This document shows, one piece after another, positions 27,688 to 36,456 of a stretch of DNA of 64,000 nt. The DNA comes from Massilia sp. WG5. Its GTDB lineage: Bacteria > Pseudomonadota > Gammaproteobacteria > Burkholderiales > Burkholderiaceae_D. The notes under the pieces are model-generated. The model did no database searches. It had not been told where the DNA came from and saw nothing but the letters and a program-made list of their open reading frames with translations. Where the stretch lies: positions 310,001 through 374,000 of the forward strand of contig NZ_CP012640.2 in the NCBI RefSeq assembly GCF_001412595.2, given 5' to 3'. Position 1 is the first letter of the stretch. Every line of letters starts with the position of its first letter. Both the position numbers and the translations under genes were made by a program.

Positions 27688-29169
27688 ATGCACTATGTCT
27701 CCACCCGCGCGACCAGCGCGTCCGCTTCCCGCAATCCCCAACGATTTTCCGACATCCTGCTGGGCGGCCTCGCGCCGGACGGTGGGCTGTACCTGCCCGA
27801 ACAGTACCCGCAGGTGACCGGCGCCGAGCTCGACGCCTGGCGCTCGCTCTCCTATGCCGAGCTGGCCTTCGAGATCCTGCGCAAGTTTGCGACGGACATC
27901 CCGGAAGCCGACCTGAAGGCCCTGACCGCCAGGACCTACACGGCCGAGGTCTACCGCAACGCCCGCGCCGACGAATCCGCCGCCGAGATCACGCCGCTGC
28001 GCGTGCTGGAGCAGGGCGCGGACAAGACCCTGATCCTGCAGGGCCTGTCGAACGGCCCGACCCTGGCCTTCAAGGACATGGCGATGCAGCTGCTCGGGAA
28101 CCTGTTCGAATACGCGCTGGCGAAGAACAGCGACGAGCTGAACATCTTCGGCGCCACCTCCGGCGACACCGGCAGCGCGGCCGAGTATGCGATGCGCGGC
28201 AAGCGTGGCGTCCGCGTCTTCATGCTGTCGCCGCACAAGAAGATGAGCGCCTTCCAGACCGCGCAGATGTTCAGCCTGCAGGACCCGAACATCTTCAACA
28301 TCGCCATCGAAGGCGTGTTCGACGATGCCCAGGACATGGTCAAGGCGGTGTCGAACGACCTCGAATTCAAGGCCCGCCACAAGATCGGCACGGTCAACTC
28401 GATCAACTGGGCGCGCGTCGTCGCGCAGGTGGTCTACTACTTCCGCGGCTACCTGAAGGCGACCAGCTCGAACGGGCAGAAGGTCTCGTTCACGGTCCCG
28501 TCCGGGAACTTCGGCAATATCTGCGCCGGCCACATCGCCCGCATGATGGGCCTGCCGATCGCGAAGCTGGTGGTGGCGACCAACGAGAACAATGTGCTGG
28601 ACGAGTTCTTCCGCACCGGCGTCTACCGCGTGCGCAAGCCGTCCGAGACCTTCCACACCAGCAGCCCGTCGATGGACATCTCGAAGGCCTCGAACTTCGA
28701 ACGCTTCGTCTACGAACTGGTGGGCCGCGACGCCGAACGCACGCATGCGCTGTTCCGCAAGGTCGACACGCACGGCGGCTTCGACCTGTCCGGCGGCGCG
28801 GGCAGCGACGGCGACGAGTTCAAGCTCGTCGGCCAGTACGGCTTCCAGTCCGGCAGCTCGAACCATGAAGACCGCCTGGCGACCATCCGTGAAGTCTTCG
28901 ACGACTACGGCATCACCATCGACACCCACACCGCCGACGGCATCAAGGTCGCGCGCGAGCACCTCGAGCCGGGCGTGCCGATGATCGTGCTGGAGACGGC
29001 GCTGGCGGCCAAGTTCAACGAGACCATCCTGGAAGCCCTCGGCAGCGATGCCGCGCGTCCGGCGGGCTTCGAGAACATCGAGGCGCTGCCGCAGCGCTTC
29101 GTCGTCATGAAGCCGGATGTGGCGCAGATGAAGGCCTACATCGCCGAGCACACGGGACTCGGAAAATGA
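27688..29169 (+). CDS. thrC: threonine synthase
   Basis: A 493-residue PLP enzyme that converts O-phosphohomoserine to threonine. It starts MHYVSTRATSASA. The PLP lysine lies in GPTLAFKDMAMQ, and the phosphate-binding glycine loop is ATSGDTGSAAEYA. The length fits the longer class 2 enzymes of proteobacteria and fungi. The homoserine dehydrogenase gene that usually precedes thrC is not here. Its stop overlaps the moeA start (ATGA), and moeA-moaD follow, a common betaproteobacterial arrangement. Confidence 0.96.
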   Translation: MHYVSTRATSASASRNPQRFSDILLGGLAPDGGLYLPEQYPQVTGAELDAWRSLSYAELAFEILRKFATDIPEADLKALTARTYTAEVYRNARADESAAEITPLRVLEQGADKTLILQGLSNGPTLAFKDMAMQLLGNLFEYALAKNSDELNIFGATSGDTGSAAEYAMRGKRGVRVFMLSPHKKMSAFQTAQMFSLQDPNIFNIAIEGVFDDAQDMVKAVSNDLEFKARHKIGTVNSINWARVVAQVVYYFRGYLKATSSNGQKVSFTVPSGNFGNICAGHIARMMGLPIAKLVVATNENNVLDEFFRTGVYRVRKPSETFHTSSPSMDISKASNFERFVYELVGRDAERTHALFRKVDTHGGFDLSGGAGSDGDEFKLVGQYGFQSGSSNHEDRLATIREVFDDYGITIDTHTADGIKVAREHLEPGVPMIVLETALAAKFNETILEALGSDAARPAGFENIEALPQRFVVMKPDVAQMKAYIAEHTGLGK

Positions 29170-30449
29170 GTGCTCCGAACGCCGCGCCGCTGCGCAAGCC
29201 ATTGATGCCCGTGCGCGAAGCCCTCGACTTCCTGCTGGCGGCCGCCCGTCCGGTGGCCGAGGTCGAGCTGGTGGACACGCTGGACGCCAACGGCCGCGTG
29301 CTGGCCGGGGACCAGGCATCGAAGCTGGACGTGCCGGGCGCCGACAACACCCAGATGGACGGCTACGCGGTGCGCGCGGCCGACTGCGCCGGCGGCGCGG
29401 CCAGCCTGAAGGTGACGCAGCGGATCCCGGCCGGCAGCGTCGGCACCTTTCTCGCGCCCGGCACCGCCGCGCGCATCTTCACCGGCGCCCTGATCCCGGA
29501 AGGCGCGGATGCGGTGGTGATGCAGGAGCAGTGCGAGCTGGATGGCGACGTCGTCACCGTGAAGCACGCGCCGCAGCCGGGCGAATGGATCCGCCGCGCG
29601 GGCGAGGACGTGCGCGCCGGCGCCGTCATCCTGCCGGCCGGCACCCGCCTGCGCAGCCAGGAGCTGGGACTGGCCGCATCCGTCGGCCTGGCGCAGCTGC
29701 CGGTGCGCCGACGCCTGCGCGTGGCCGTGTTCTTCACCGGCGACGAACTGGCGATGCCGGGCGAGCCGCTCAAGCCCGGCGCGATCTACAACTCGAACCG
29801 CTTCCTGCTGCGCGGGCTGCTGGAGAACCTGGGCTGCGAGTTCACCGACTACGGCATCGTGCCGGATTCGCTGCAGGCCACCCGCGACACCCTGCGCGCG
29901 GCGGCGGCGGGGCACGACCTGATCATCACCTCGGGCGGCGTCTCGGTCGGCGAGGAAGACCATATCAAGCCGGCGGTGGAGGCGGAAGGGCGGCTGAACA
30001 TGTGGCAGATCGCCGTCAAGCCGGGCAAGCCGCTGGCCTTCGGCGAGGTGCGACGGGCTGCAAACGGAGCTAGCGGACAGGATTGCGTAAGCAGCGCCAC
30101 TGGCGCTGCTTACTTCCTCGGCCTGCCCGGCAATCCGGTGTCGAGCTTCGTGACCTTCCTGCTGTTCGTGCGGCCTTTCCTGCTGCGCCTGCAGGGCGTG
30201 AGCGGCGACGTGCATCCGCGCGCCATCCCCATGCGCGCCGATTTCGACTGGCCGAAGGCGGACCGCCGCAACGAATTCCTGCGCGCCCGCATCAACGAGC
30301 AGGGCGGCCTCGAACTGTTCCCGAACCAGGGCTCGGGCGTGCTGACCTCGACCGTGTGGGCCGACGGCCTGATCGACTGCCCGCCGGGCCAGGCGATTGC
30401 ACGCGGCGATACGGTGCGCTTCATTCCGTTCGCATTTTTACAGCATTGA
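29166..30449 (+). CDS. moeA: molybdopterin molybdenumtransferase with an in-frame insertion
   Basis: A 427-residue enzyme that inserts molybdate into adenylated molybdopterin. The family marks NTQMDGYAVRAAD, IFTGALIPEGADAVVMQE, TGDEL, TSGGVSVGEED and GLPGNPVSSFVTF are present in order. Between LAFGEV and YFLGLPGNP there is an unusual stretch of about 20 residues (near 296-316, RRAANGASGQDCVSSATGAA). It is encoded partly by a perfect 27-base palindrome. The reading frame is kept and the insertion lies in a loop just before the conserved GLPGNP motif, so the protein may still work. Its start overlaps thrC by four bases. Confidence 0.94.
   Translation: MSAPNAAPLRKPLMPVREALDFLLAAARPVAEVELVDTLDANGRVLAGDQASKLDVPGADNTQMDGYAVRAADCAGGAASLKVTQRIPAGSVGTFLAPGTAARIFTGALIPEGADAVVMQEQCELDGDVVTVKHAPQPGEWIRRAGEDVRAGAVILPAGTRLRSQELGLAASVGLAQLPVRRRLRVAVFFTGDELAMPGEPLKPGAIYNSNRFLLRGLLENLGCEFTDYGIVPDSLQATRDTLRAAAAGHDLIITSGGVSVGEEDHIKPAVEAEGRLNMWQIAVKPGKPLAFGEVRRAANGASGQDCVSSATGAAYFLGLPGNPVSSFVTFLLFVRPFLLRLQGVSGDVHPRAIPMRADFDWPKADRRNEFLRARINEQGGLELFPNQGSGVLTSTVWADGLIDCPPGQAIARGDTVRFIPFAFLQH
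30087..30113. repeat. perfect palindrome inside moeA
   Basis: GTAAGCAGCGCC (30087-30098) and GGCGCTGCTTAC (30102-30113) are perfect twelve-base arms with a three-base loop. The element is 27 bases, exactly nine codons (V-S-S-A-T-G-A-A-Y). It looks like a dispersed palindromic element that landed in frame. Confidence 0.7.
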
Positions 30450-30464
30450 GTTTTACGGATTCAC

Positions 30465-30722
30465 ATGAATATCAATCTGCGATTCTTTGCCAGCGTGCGT
30501 GAAGCGGTCGGCACGGCCGGCGAGACGGTTTCTCTGCCCGAAGGCGTGACGACGGTCGGCGCGGTGCGCGGCTTCCTGATCGCCCGCGGCGGCGCCTGGG
30601 CGGAAGCCCTCGGCCGCGAGCGCGCGCTGCGCATGGCCTTCAATCATGTGATGTGCGAGCCGGAGACGGCGATCCGCGAGGGTGGGGAAGTGGCGTTCTT
30701 TCCGCCGGTGACGGGGGGCTGA
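30465..30722 (+). CDS. moaD: molybdopterin synthase sulfur-carrier subunit
   Basis: An 85-residue ubiquitin-fold protein ending in Gly-Gly (FFPPVTGG), the tail that is adenylated and thiocarboxylated. It starts MNINLRFFASVREAVG. It lies 15 bases after moeA and is surely cotranscribed. The partner moaE, which usually follows directly, is absent here; the next gene runs the other way. Confidence 0.93.
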   Translation: MNINLRFFASVREAVGTAGETVSLPEGVTTVGAVRGFLIARGGAWAEALGRERALRMAFNHVMCEPETAIREGGEVAFFPPVTGG

Positions 30723-30723
30723 G

Positions 30724-30752
30724 GCAGGGTGGGCTTCCTGTGCCCACCCTGC
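30724..30752. repeat. GTGGGC palindrome at a convergent gene end
   Basis: GCAGGGTGGGC and GCCCACCCTGC form a perfect eleven-pair stem with a seven-base loop between the converging moaD and dctP stops. It has no T tract on either strand. The GTGGGC/GCCCAC core recurs at 58489-58507 and, degenerate, at 60938-60957. Confidence 0.6.
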
Positions 30753-30754
30753 AT

Positions 30755-31774
30755 TCAGGCGAGTGTTTTCTCCGCCAGCGCCAGCAGCTTCGCGCAATTT
30801 TCGTTACGCGACCCGTAATCCTTCCACGCCGTGGCGCGCGCCACGTCCTGCCACTTGCGCAGGGAATCGCTGGTGAGGTCGACCGAGCGGCCGCCCTTGC
30901 CCTGGAACAGGGCCGCCACCGCCGCGTCGTCCATCTGCGCCGACCTGCGCGCGAAGGCTTCGAGTTCGGCGCCGACCGCCAGCAGGGTCGCCTGCTGGTC
31001 GCGCGGCAGGCGGTCGAAGGCGGTCTTCGAGATCAGCAGCGGCTCCAGCATGAACCAGTAGGCGCCGCCGCGTGCAGTGGTCACGTATTTCGAGACTTCA
31101 TCCAGGCGGAAGGAAATCAGCGAGGAGGAGGAGGTCATGGCCGCATCCAGCGTGCCTTTCTCCAGCGCGCCGCGGATCTCGTTCGAGGGCATGTCGACCA
31201 CGTTGGCGCCCGCTTCACGCAGGAGCATGTCCATCTCGTGCGAGCCGCCGCGCACCTTCAGGCCGGCCGCGTCCTCCGGATCGACGATCGGCTTGCCGCG
31301 CGAGGCGACCCCGCCGGCCTGCCAGATCCAGCTCAGGATCACGATGCCGCGGTCGGCCAGCATGCGCTTGAATTCCTGGCCGATCTCGGCGTCCTTCCAG
31401 GAGTAACCCTGCTCGTAAGAGGTGACCAGGCCCGGCAGCAGGCCGATGTTCACTTCCGGCAGGGTGGCGCCGGCATAGGTGAGCGGCACCAGCGACATGT
31501 CGAGCTGGCCCTTGGCCAGGGCCGGAATCTGCGCCTCGCTCTTCATGAGCGTGGAATGCGGATAGATCGAGAACTTGACGCGTCCTTTGGTGCGGCGTTC
31601 GGTCTCGGAGGCGAACATGCGGCACAGGCGGTCGCGGAAATCGCCTTCTGCAACGCTGCCGCCAGGGAATTGATGGGAGATCTTGAGATTCGTGGGCTGG
31701 GCCCATGCTGCCTGAAGCCAGAGCGGGCTGGTCGCGATCGCGCCCAGCAATGTCCTACGCGTCATTGCCGACAT
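30755..31774 (-). CDS. TRAP transporter solute-binding protein, DctP family
   Basis: A 339-residue periplasmic binding protein for organic acids. A signal sequence with twin arginines (MTRRTLLGAIATSPLW, ending QAAWAQ) suggests Tat or Sec export. DctP-type stretches include KISHQFPGG, GQLDMSLVPLTYAG, GLKVRGGSHEMD and ALEKGTLDAAMTS. The start at 31774 has GGAGG six bases upstream. The membrane subunits DctQ and DctM are not adjacent, so this is an orphan. It may serve a transporter elsewhere or act as a sensor. The ligand is unknown. Confidence 0.88.
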   Translation of the reverse strand: MSAMTRRTLLGAIATSPLWLQAAWAQPTNLKISHQFPGGSVAEGDFRDRLCRMFASETERRTKGRVKFSIYPHSTLMKSEAQIPALAKGQLDMSLVPLTYAGATLPEVNIGLLPGLVTSYEQGYSWKDAEIGQEFKRMLADRGIVILSWIWQAGGVASRGKPIVDPEDAAGLKVRGGSHEMDMLLREAGANVVDMPSNEIRGALEKGTLDAAMTSSSSLISFRLDEVSKYVTTARGGAYWFMLEPLLISKTAFDRLPRDQQATLLAVGAELEAFARRSAQMDDAAVAALFQGKGGRSVDLTSDSLRKWQDVARATAWKDYGSRNENCAKLLALAEKTLA

Positions 31775-32000
31775 TTACATCCTCCAAGAATGTGAAACGG
31801 ACTACCGGACTACGTCGTTTTATATTGTTGTGCGTATAAGAATATGCTCAGCAGCACGTAAGTCAAGAAAATTGTTGTGTGCCTGGTAAATAAAAAATGC
31901 TGCACCGCATAGTAAAAAAGTACGATGCGGCACGAGTATTACCCATGTGTTTGCAGGATTCGTTGAGCTGGCGCTGTAGAGCGCGTAAAGAGGGCGCCGC
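31775..32000. other. AT-rich intergenic region upstream of dctP
   Basis: The region is much richer in A and T than its surroundings and should hold the dctP promoter on the minus strand. CCGCAT and ATGCGG form a six-base inverted repeat near 31907-31932, separated by an A-rich loop. No gene is seen. Confidence 0.4.
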
Positions 32001-32036
32001 AAAAAGAAAACGCCGCGGCATGCTGCGCCGCGGCGT
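32001..32036 (-). terminator. intrinsic terminator of the M28 peptidase gene
   Basis: On the minus strand ACGCCGCGGC pairs with GCCGCGGCGT across a seven-base loop and is followed by TTTTCTTTTT. Confidence 0.85.
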
Positions 32037-32060
32037 AGGTTTTGTCCTGCCAGGAAACGC

Positions 32061-33443
32061 TCAGCGCATCGGCAGCGGATAAGTCGCCGGACTGACGTTG
32101 CCGTCCTTGTCCACCGCCTGCACGCCGTACAGGACGTTATCCTTGGACATGTCGATGCGCGCGCTGGTCACGTTGCCGACGAAGCGCGAACCCTGCCACA
32201 GCGGCGAGGTCGTTTCGCGCCAGACGATGCGGTAGCCGGCCAGGTCGGGTTCGGCATTCGCCTTCCACACCAGGTCGGTGCCGTTGTCGAGGGCGGCGGT
32301 CCTGACCTTGACCTCCTGCGGCGCGGCCGGGGCCAGCGCCAGCGAGGCCAGCGAGGCGGCGTTCACGCGCGCCACCTGGGCGACATAGGCGGGGTCGACG
32401 AACTCCGGATAGTCGCCGATCTTCACGCCGTTCTCGGTGCGCAGGTCCTGGTGCTGGTGCTTGAAGTCCTCGTTCGGTTCGGTGAAGCGCACGGCCGCGT
32501 AGCCGGCGTCCAGGAAGGGGCTGTGGTCGCCGCCGCGCAGGTAGCGGTCGCGCCGGTAGATGATGTCGACCTTGAAGCCGGGCACGTAGCGCTCGCCGGT
32601 TTCCTTCACGTGGCGGGCCAGCTGGCGGGTGATCGAATCGTTCTCGCCGCCGGTGACCAGCAGGGTGCGCAGCTCGGGCGACGGAGCTTCCTTCAGCGGC
32701 GGCACGCCTTCGGCGAACAGGCGCACGTGGGAGTTGTCCAGCTTGCCGTGTTCATCGTGCGAGCTGCCGATGATGTCGTTGTTCAGCATGCCCGCGATAT
32801 TCAGCTTGTTCGCCTTGGCCTTCCTGGCGAAGTCGCCCGAGCCGTACAGGCCCTGCTCCTCGGCGGCCACGGTCATGAAGACCAGGGTCGCGTCGAACTT
32901 GTGCTTCGCCATCACGCAGGCCAGCTCGATCACCGCCGCGGTGCCGGAGGCGTCGTCGTTGGCGCCGGGCGCGTCGGCGGTGGCGTTCATCACGTCGGTG
33001 ACGCGCGAATCGTAATGGCCGCTGACCACGTACAGGCGGTCCTTCGAGGCCGCCTGCGTGCCCGGCAGGGTCGCGACCACGTTGACGATCTCGGTCGGGC
33101 GGTCGATGCGGCCGTCGACCGGGTGCATATGGCCGTCGAAGCGGACCTCGAGGCGGCCGGCGCCGCAGCGCTCCATCTCGGACTTGATCCAGCGCCGCGC
33201 GGCGCCGATGCCGCGCGTGTCGGAGCTGGTGTCCGACATCGTGTGGCGGGTGCCGAAGCTCACCAGTTTATTGACGTAGGCCTGGATGCGCTGGGGCGAG
33301 ATCTCCTTGACGATGGCGTCGATCTCGGCCTGGCGGGACGGCAGCGGACGGTCGGCCACACTGTCGGCGGCTTGCGCCGCAGTTTGTACATATGCGGCGG
33401 CTGCGAGCAGCATCGCCACGGAGAGCTTGGTCAGACGAGGCAT
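32061..33443 (-). CDS. secreted M28-family zinc aminopeptidase
   Basis: A 460-residue metallopeptidase with a signal peptide (about residues 1-25, ending TAAQAA). The co-catalytic zinc ligands can be followed: VSGHYDSRV, PGANDDASGTA, AAEEQGLYGS and the late GGDHSPFLDAG. A fibronectin type III-like module (about 365-455, TDLVWKANAEPDLAGYRIVW) closes the protein. It probably releases amino acids from peptides outside the cytoplasm. AAGGAG sits before the ATG. It follows the TonB receptor on the same strand but a terminator separates them. Confidence 0.88.
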   Translation of the reverse strand: MPRLTKLSVAMLLAAAAYVQTAAQAADSVADRPLPSRQAEIDAIVKEISPQRIQAYVNKLVSFGTRHTMSDTSSDTRGIGAARRWIKSEMERCGAGRLEVRFDGHMHPVDGRIDRPTEIVNVVATLPGTQAASKDRLYVVSGHYDSRVTDVMNATADAPGANDDASGTAAVIELACVMAKHKFDATLVFMTVAAEEQGLYGSGDFARKAKANKLNIAGMLNNDIIGSSHDEHGKLDNSHVRLFAEGVPPLKEAPSPELRTLLVTGGENDSITRQLARHVKETGERYVPGFKVDIIYRRDRYLRGGDHSPFLDAGYAAVRFTEPNEDFKHQHQDLRTENGVKIGDYPEFVDPAYVAQVARVNAASLASLALAPAAPQEVKVRTAALDNGTDLVWKANAEPDLAGYRIVWRETTSPLWQGSRFVGNVTSARIDMSKDNVLYGVQAVDKDGNVSPATYPLPMR

Positions 33444-33455
33444 AAAACTCCTTGA

Positions 33456-33492
33456 GAAAACAAAAACGGCGCGGCCGCCATCTGGCCGCGCC
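33456..33492 (-). terminator. intrinsic terminator of the TonB-receptor gene
   Basis: On the minus strand GGCGCGGCC pairs with GGCCGCGCC and is followed by GTTTTTGTTTT. Confidence 0.85.
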
Positions 33493-33504
33493 GGAGAGCA
33501 TATA

Positions 33505-36303
33505 TCACTTCCAGCTGTAAGTCGCGCTTGCGTAGACGTAGCGGCCGCGCGGGTCGGCGTAGCTGACGTCATACCCGCCCAGGAAGTTCGAGGTCAGGTT
33601 GGTGTACGGCGGGTCGCGGTCGAACAGGTTCTTCACGCCCAGCGCCAGGCGGGTCGACTTGAAGCCGTTGTAGCCGAGCTGTAGGTCGTAGGTCTGGTAA
33701 GGGACGACCTTGCGCACGGGCGTGCCGGCCGGCGCGCGGTTGGCGGCGGCGTCGGTATAACCCTTCTGGTAGTTCTGCGACAGCGTGGTCTCGAAAGCCC
33801 CGGTGAGCCAGGTGGCGCTCGCGTTGTGCTTCCAGCGCAGTACCACGCCGCCGGCCGCGTTCTGGGCCTGGTCCAGCGAGCTGGTGTAGCTCAGGTCTGG
33901 TTGCTGCACGTCGTACTTGCCCAGATAGGTGCCGGAGATGCGGAAGTTGACGCGGTTGGCGGCGTCCAGGCGCAATGTGTAGCGGCCGTCGATGTCGACG
34001 CCCGCCACCTTGGTGCGGAACAGGTTGGCCGCGGTCTGCAGGATGCCGGTAATCGGGCCGACACCGCTGGCATTGCCGTCCGGGGCGCCGCGCAGGATGT
34101 ACTGGGCGTATTGCGTGGCGCGCTGGGCATTGGCCAGGAAGTAGGTCGACGGCACGCCGCCGGGCACGATCGCATCCTTCAGCTGCAAGGTGAATGCGTC
34201 CAGGCTCAAGGACAGGTCGCGGGTCGGCTCGAACATGATGCCGGCCGTGTAGGAGACCGATTTCTCGGGCTTCAGGTTCGGGTTGCCGCCGGTGACGGTG
34301 GTGAACTGGAAATTGCAGTCGTTCGGCGCGCCGGTCTTGATGTCCGGGCAGCGGATCGGGTCGCGGGTGCCGTTGGCGGTGACGCTGGTGGCCTGCGGCG
34401 TGTACAGGTCGGTCAGCGAAGGGGCGCGGAAGCCGGTGCCGGCCGCCGCGCGCACCAGCCAGGCGCTGCTCGGCTGCCAGCGCAGCGAGGCCTTCGGATT
34501 GACGGTGGAGCCGACGCCCTGGTAGTGGTCGTAGCGCACGGCGACGTCGCCGTCCAGCGTCTTGACGATCGGGATGCTGGCTTCCGCATAGGCCGAGCCG
34601 ACATTGCGCTGGCCGGCCACCGGGAAGGCGTTGCCGCCCAGGCCCGCGATGTCGCCGGTCTGGATCGCCACCGAGGGGTTGTACTCGAACTTCTCGCGGC
34701 GCAGCTCGGCGCCCACCGCCACCGCCAGCATGCCGGCCGGCAGCTGCAACAGTTCGCGCGAGGCCTTGGCGTCGACCGAGGTGGCCGAGGTCTTGGTGGC
34801 GTAGCTGGTGCCGCGGAACTCGGCGCCGCGCACCGCGTCGATCGCCGCCGCATCCTGGGTGTCGCCGAAGGGGTTGATCACCCCGCTGTTCAAGATCGGC
34901 AGCACTTTCGAGTACTGGGCGTATCCGCTCAGAAGGTTTTCCTTGACCTTGCTCTGGCTGAACAGGAAGGCCGAATCGACATCCCAGCCGGCCACGGTCC
35001 CGCGGGCGCCCACCAGGAAGCGCGCGTTCTCGGCGATGTCCTCGGTGTTGCGCACGCCGTTGGCGACGTCGCGGTAGTTCAGCAGGAGAGGCAGGCCGGT
35101 GAGGCCGTTGGCGGCCGCGAAGTCCTTCGGATAATACGGGCTGCTTGGCACCAGCACGAAACCGCCGATGCCGTAGTTGTACTTGGCGACCCCGGGGTAT
35201 TGCGCCATCAGCGCCTTGAACTGCGGAACGTAGGGATTGGTGGCGGTGGTGATCGCGTTGTACGCCATCGGCACGGCCTGGGTCTGCGAGACGAATTCGT
35301 TGTGCGTCAGGCTGCCCTCGAAATAGGCTTCGGCATCGTCGGACAGCCGCTTGCGGCCGTTCAGCATCAGGCTGGCGCGGCGCGCATCGGGCTGCAGCGA
35401 CACCGAGGGGCTGTTGTCGAAGCTGCAGCGGGTCGGCGCATAGGGCGACACCACCGAGACCGGACCGCAGTTCGGCAGCATCGGATTCTTCAGCACGCCG
35501 CTGCCGTACAGTGAGACATTGGCCGGGAAGGCGATCGACGACAGGTAGTCGTTGTAGTGGGCCACGTCCAGCCGGCGCGCGAAGGCGCGCTCGTAGCCGT
35601 AGATCGCGTCGGTCGTCTGCAGGTTCAGGCCGGCGGTGATGTTGTAGCCGTCGGCGGCGAAGTCGCCGATCCCGCCGAGCAGCGAGGCCTTGGTGTCCTT
35701 GCCCGAGCTGCCCTTGGTCGGCTGGCCGAAGGAGCCGGAGATCTCGACGCCCTTGTAGTCGCGGCGCAGGATGAAATTGACCACGCCGGCGATCGCATCG
35801 CTGCCGTAGATCGCCGAGGCGCCGTCCTTCAGCACCTCGACGCGCTCGATGGCCGCCAGCGGAATGCTGTTGATGTCCACCGAGGAGCCGGCCGCACCGG
35901 CCGAGCCGCCGCCATACACCGCCATGCGGCGGCCGTTCACCAGCACCAGCGTGCGTGCGCCGCCCAGGCCGCGCAGCGAGACGGTGGCGATGTTGCCGCC
36001 GCCATAGCCCGAGGCGTTCGCCACCGTGGTCGAGCTGCCGGCGCTGCTCAGGGAACTGAGTTGCTTGACCAGCTCCTCGGTCGAAGAGGCGCCGATGCGC
36101 TCGATTTCGGCGCGTTTGAGCACCTGCACCGGCAGCGCGGTCTCGCCTTCGATGCGCTTGATGGAGGAGCCGGTGACGACGACGCGGTTCTTGCTGGCGT
36201 CGGCTGCCTGTTCCTGGGCGTGGACGGGGCTCCAGAAGGCGGGCGCGAGGGCGGCGCCGATCAGGAGGACGGAGGGCTTGAGACGCAGGGTGGAACGGAT
36301 CAT
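33505..36303 (-). CDS. TonB-dependent outer-membrane receptor
   Basis: A 932-residue outer-membrane transporter. A signal peptide (ending SPVHAQ) is followed by a TonB-box-like start (KNRVVVTGSSI), the plug domain (about 45-170: VQVLKRAEIERIGASSTEEL and SLRGLGGARTLVLVNGRR) and a 22-strand barrel with a final beta strand ending ATYSWK. The plug resembles receptors for peptides or carbohydrates rather than classic siderophore receptors; that is an impression, not proof. It is divergent from an Lrp-type regulator, with a perfect palindrome between them. It is followed by a secreted peptidase, which fits peptide scavenging. Confidence 0.92.
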   Translation of the reverse strand: MIRSTLRLKPSVLLIGAALAPAFWSPVHAQEQAADASKNRVVVTGSSIKRIEGETALPVQVLKRAEIERIGASSTEELVKQLSSLSSAGSSTTVANASGYGGGNIATVSLRGLGGARTLVLVNGRRMAVYGGGSAGAAGSSVDINSIPLAAIERVEVLKDGASAIYGSDAIAGVVNFILRRDYKGVEISGSFGQPTKGSSGKDTKASLLGGIGDFAADGYNITAGLNLQTTDAIYGYERAFARRLDVAHYNDYLSSIAFPANVSLYGSGVLKNPMLPNCGPVSVVSPYAPTRCSFDNSPSVSLQPDARRASLMLNGRKRLSDDAEAYFEGSLTHNEFVSQTQAVPMAYNAITTATNPYVPQFKALMAQYPGVAKYNYGIGGFVLVPSSPYYPKDFAAANGLTGLPLLLNYRDVANGVRNTEDIAENARFLVGARGTVAGWDVDSAFLFSQSKVKENLLSGYAQYSKVLPILNSGVINPFGDTQDAAAIDAVRGAEFRGTSYATKTSATSVDAKASRELLQLPAGMLAVAVGAELRREKFEYNPSVAIQTGDIAGLGGNAFPVAGQRNVGSAYAEASIPIVKTLDGDVAVRYDHYQGVGSTVNPKASLRWQPSSAWLVRAAAGTGFRAPSLTDLYTPQATSVTANGTRDPIRCPDIKTGAPNDCNFQFTTVTGGNPNLKPEKSVSYTAGIMFEPTRDLSLSLDAFTLQLKDAIVPGGVPSTYFLANAQRATQYAQYILRGAPDGNASGVGPITGILQTAANLFRTKVAGVDIDGRYTLRLDAANRVNFRISGTYLGKYDVQQPDLSYTSSLDQAQNAAGGVVLRWKHNASATWLTGAFETTLSQNYQKGYTDAAANRAPAGTPVRKVVPYQTYDLQLGYNGFKSTRLALGVKNLFDRDPPYTNLTSNFLGGYDVSYADPRGRYVYASATYSWK

Positions 36304-36342
36304 ACGGGTACGGCTCCTTTGCTTGGGATGCTGCGCGTTGTA

Positions 36343-36361
36343 TTTATGTGGTCGACATAAA
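36343..36361. promoter_or_regulatory. operator candidate between the TonB receptor and the Lrp-type gene
   Basis: TTTATGT-GGTCG-ACATAAA is a perfect inverted repeat with seven-base arms in a locally AT-rich region. It lies 40 bases upstream of the receptor ATG and is a likely binding site for the divergent regulator. Confidence 0.5.
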
Positions 36362-36456
36362 ATTATATGGGTTACAAATAGGCAAGATTTGCTATAGTTG
36401 CCCCGGTTCTTTGCCATTCCGTGCAAGGGACGTTTCGCGGAAGGATGCTTTTTGCA

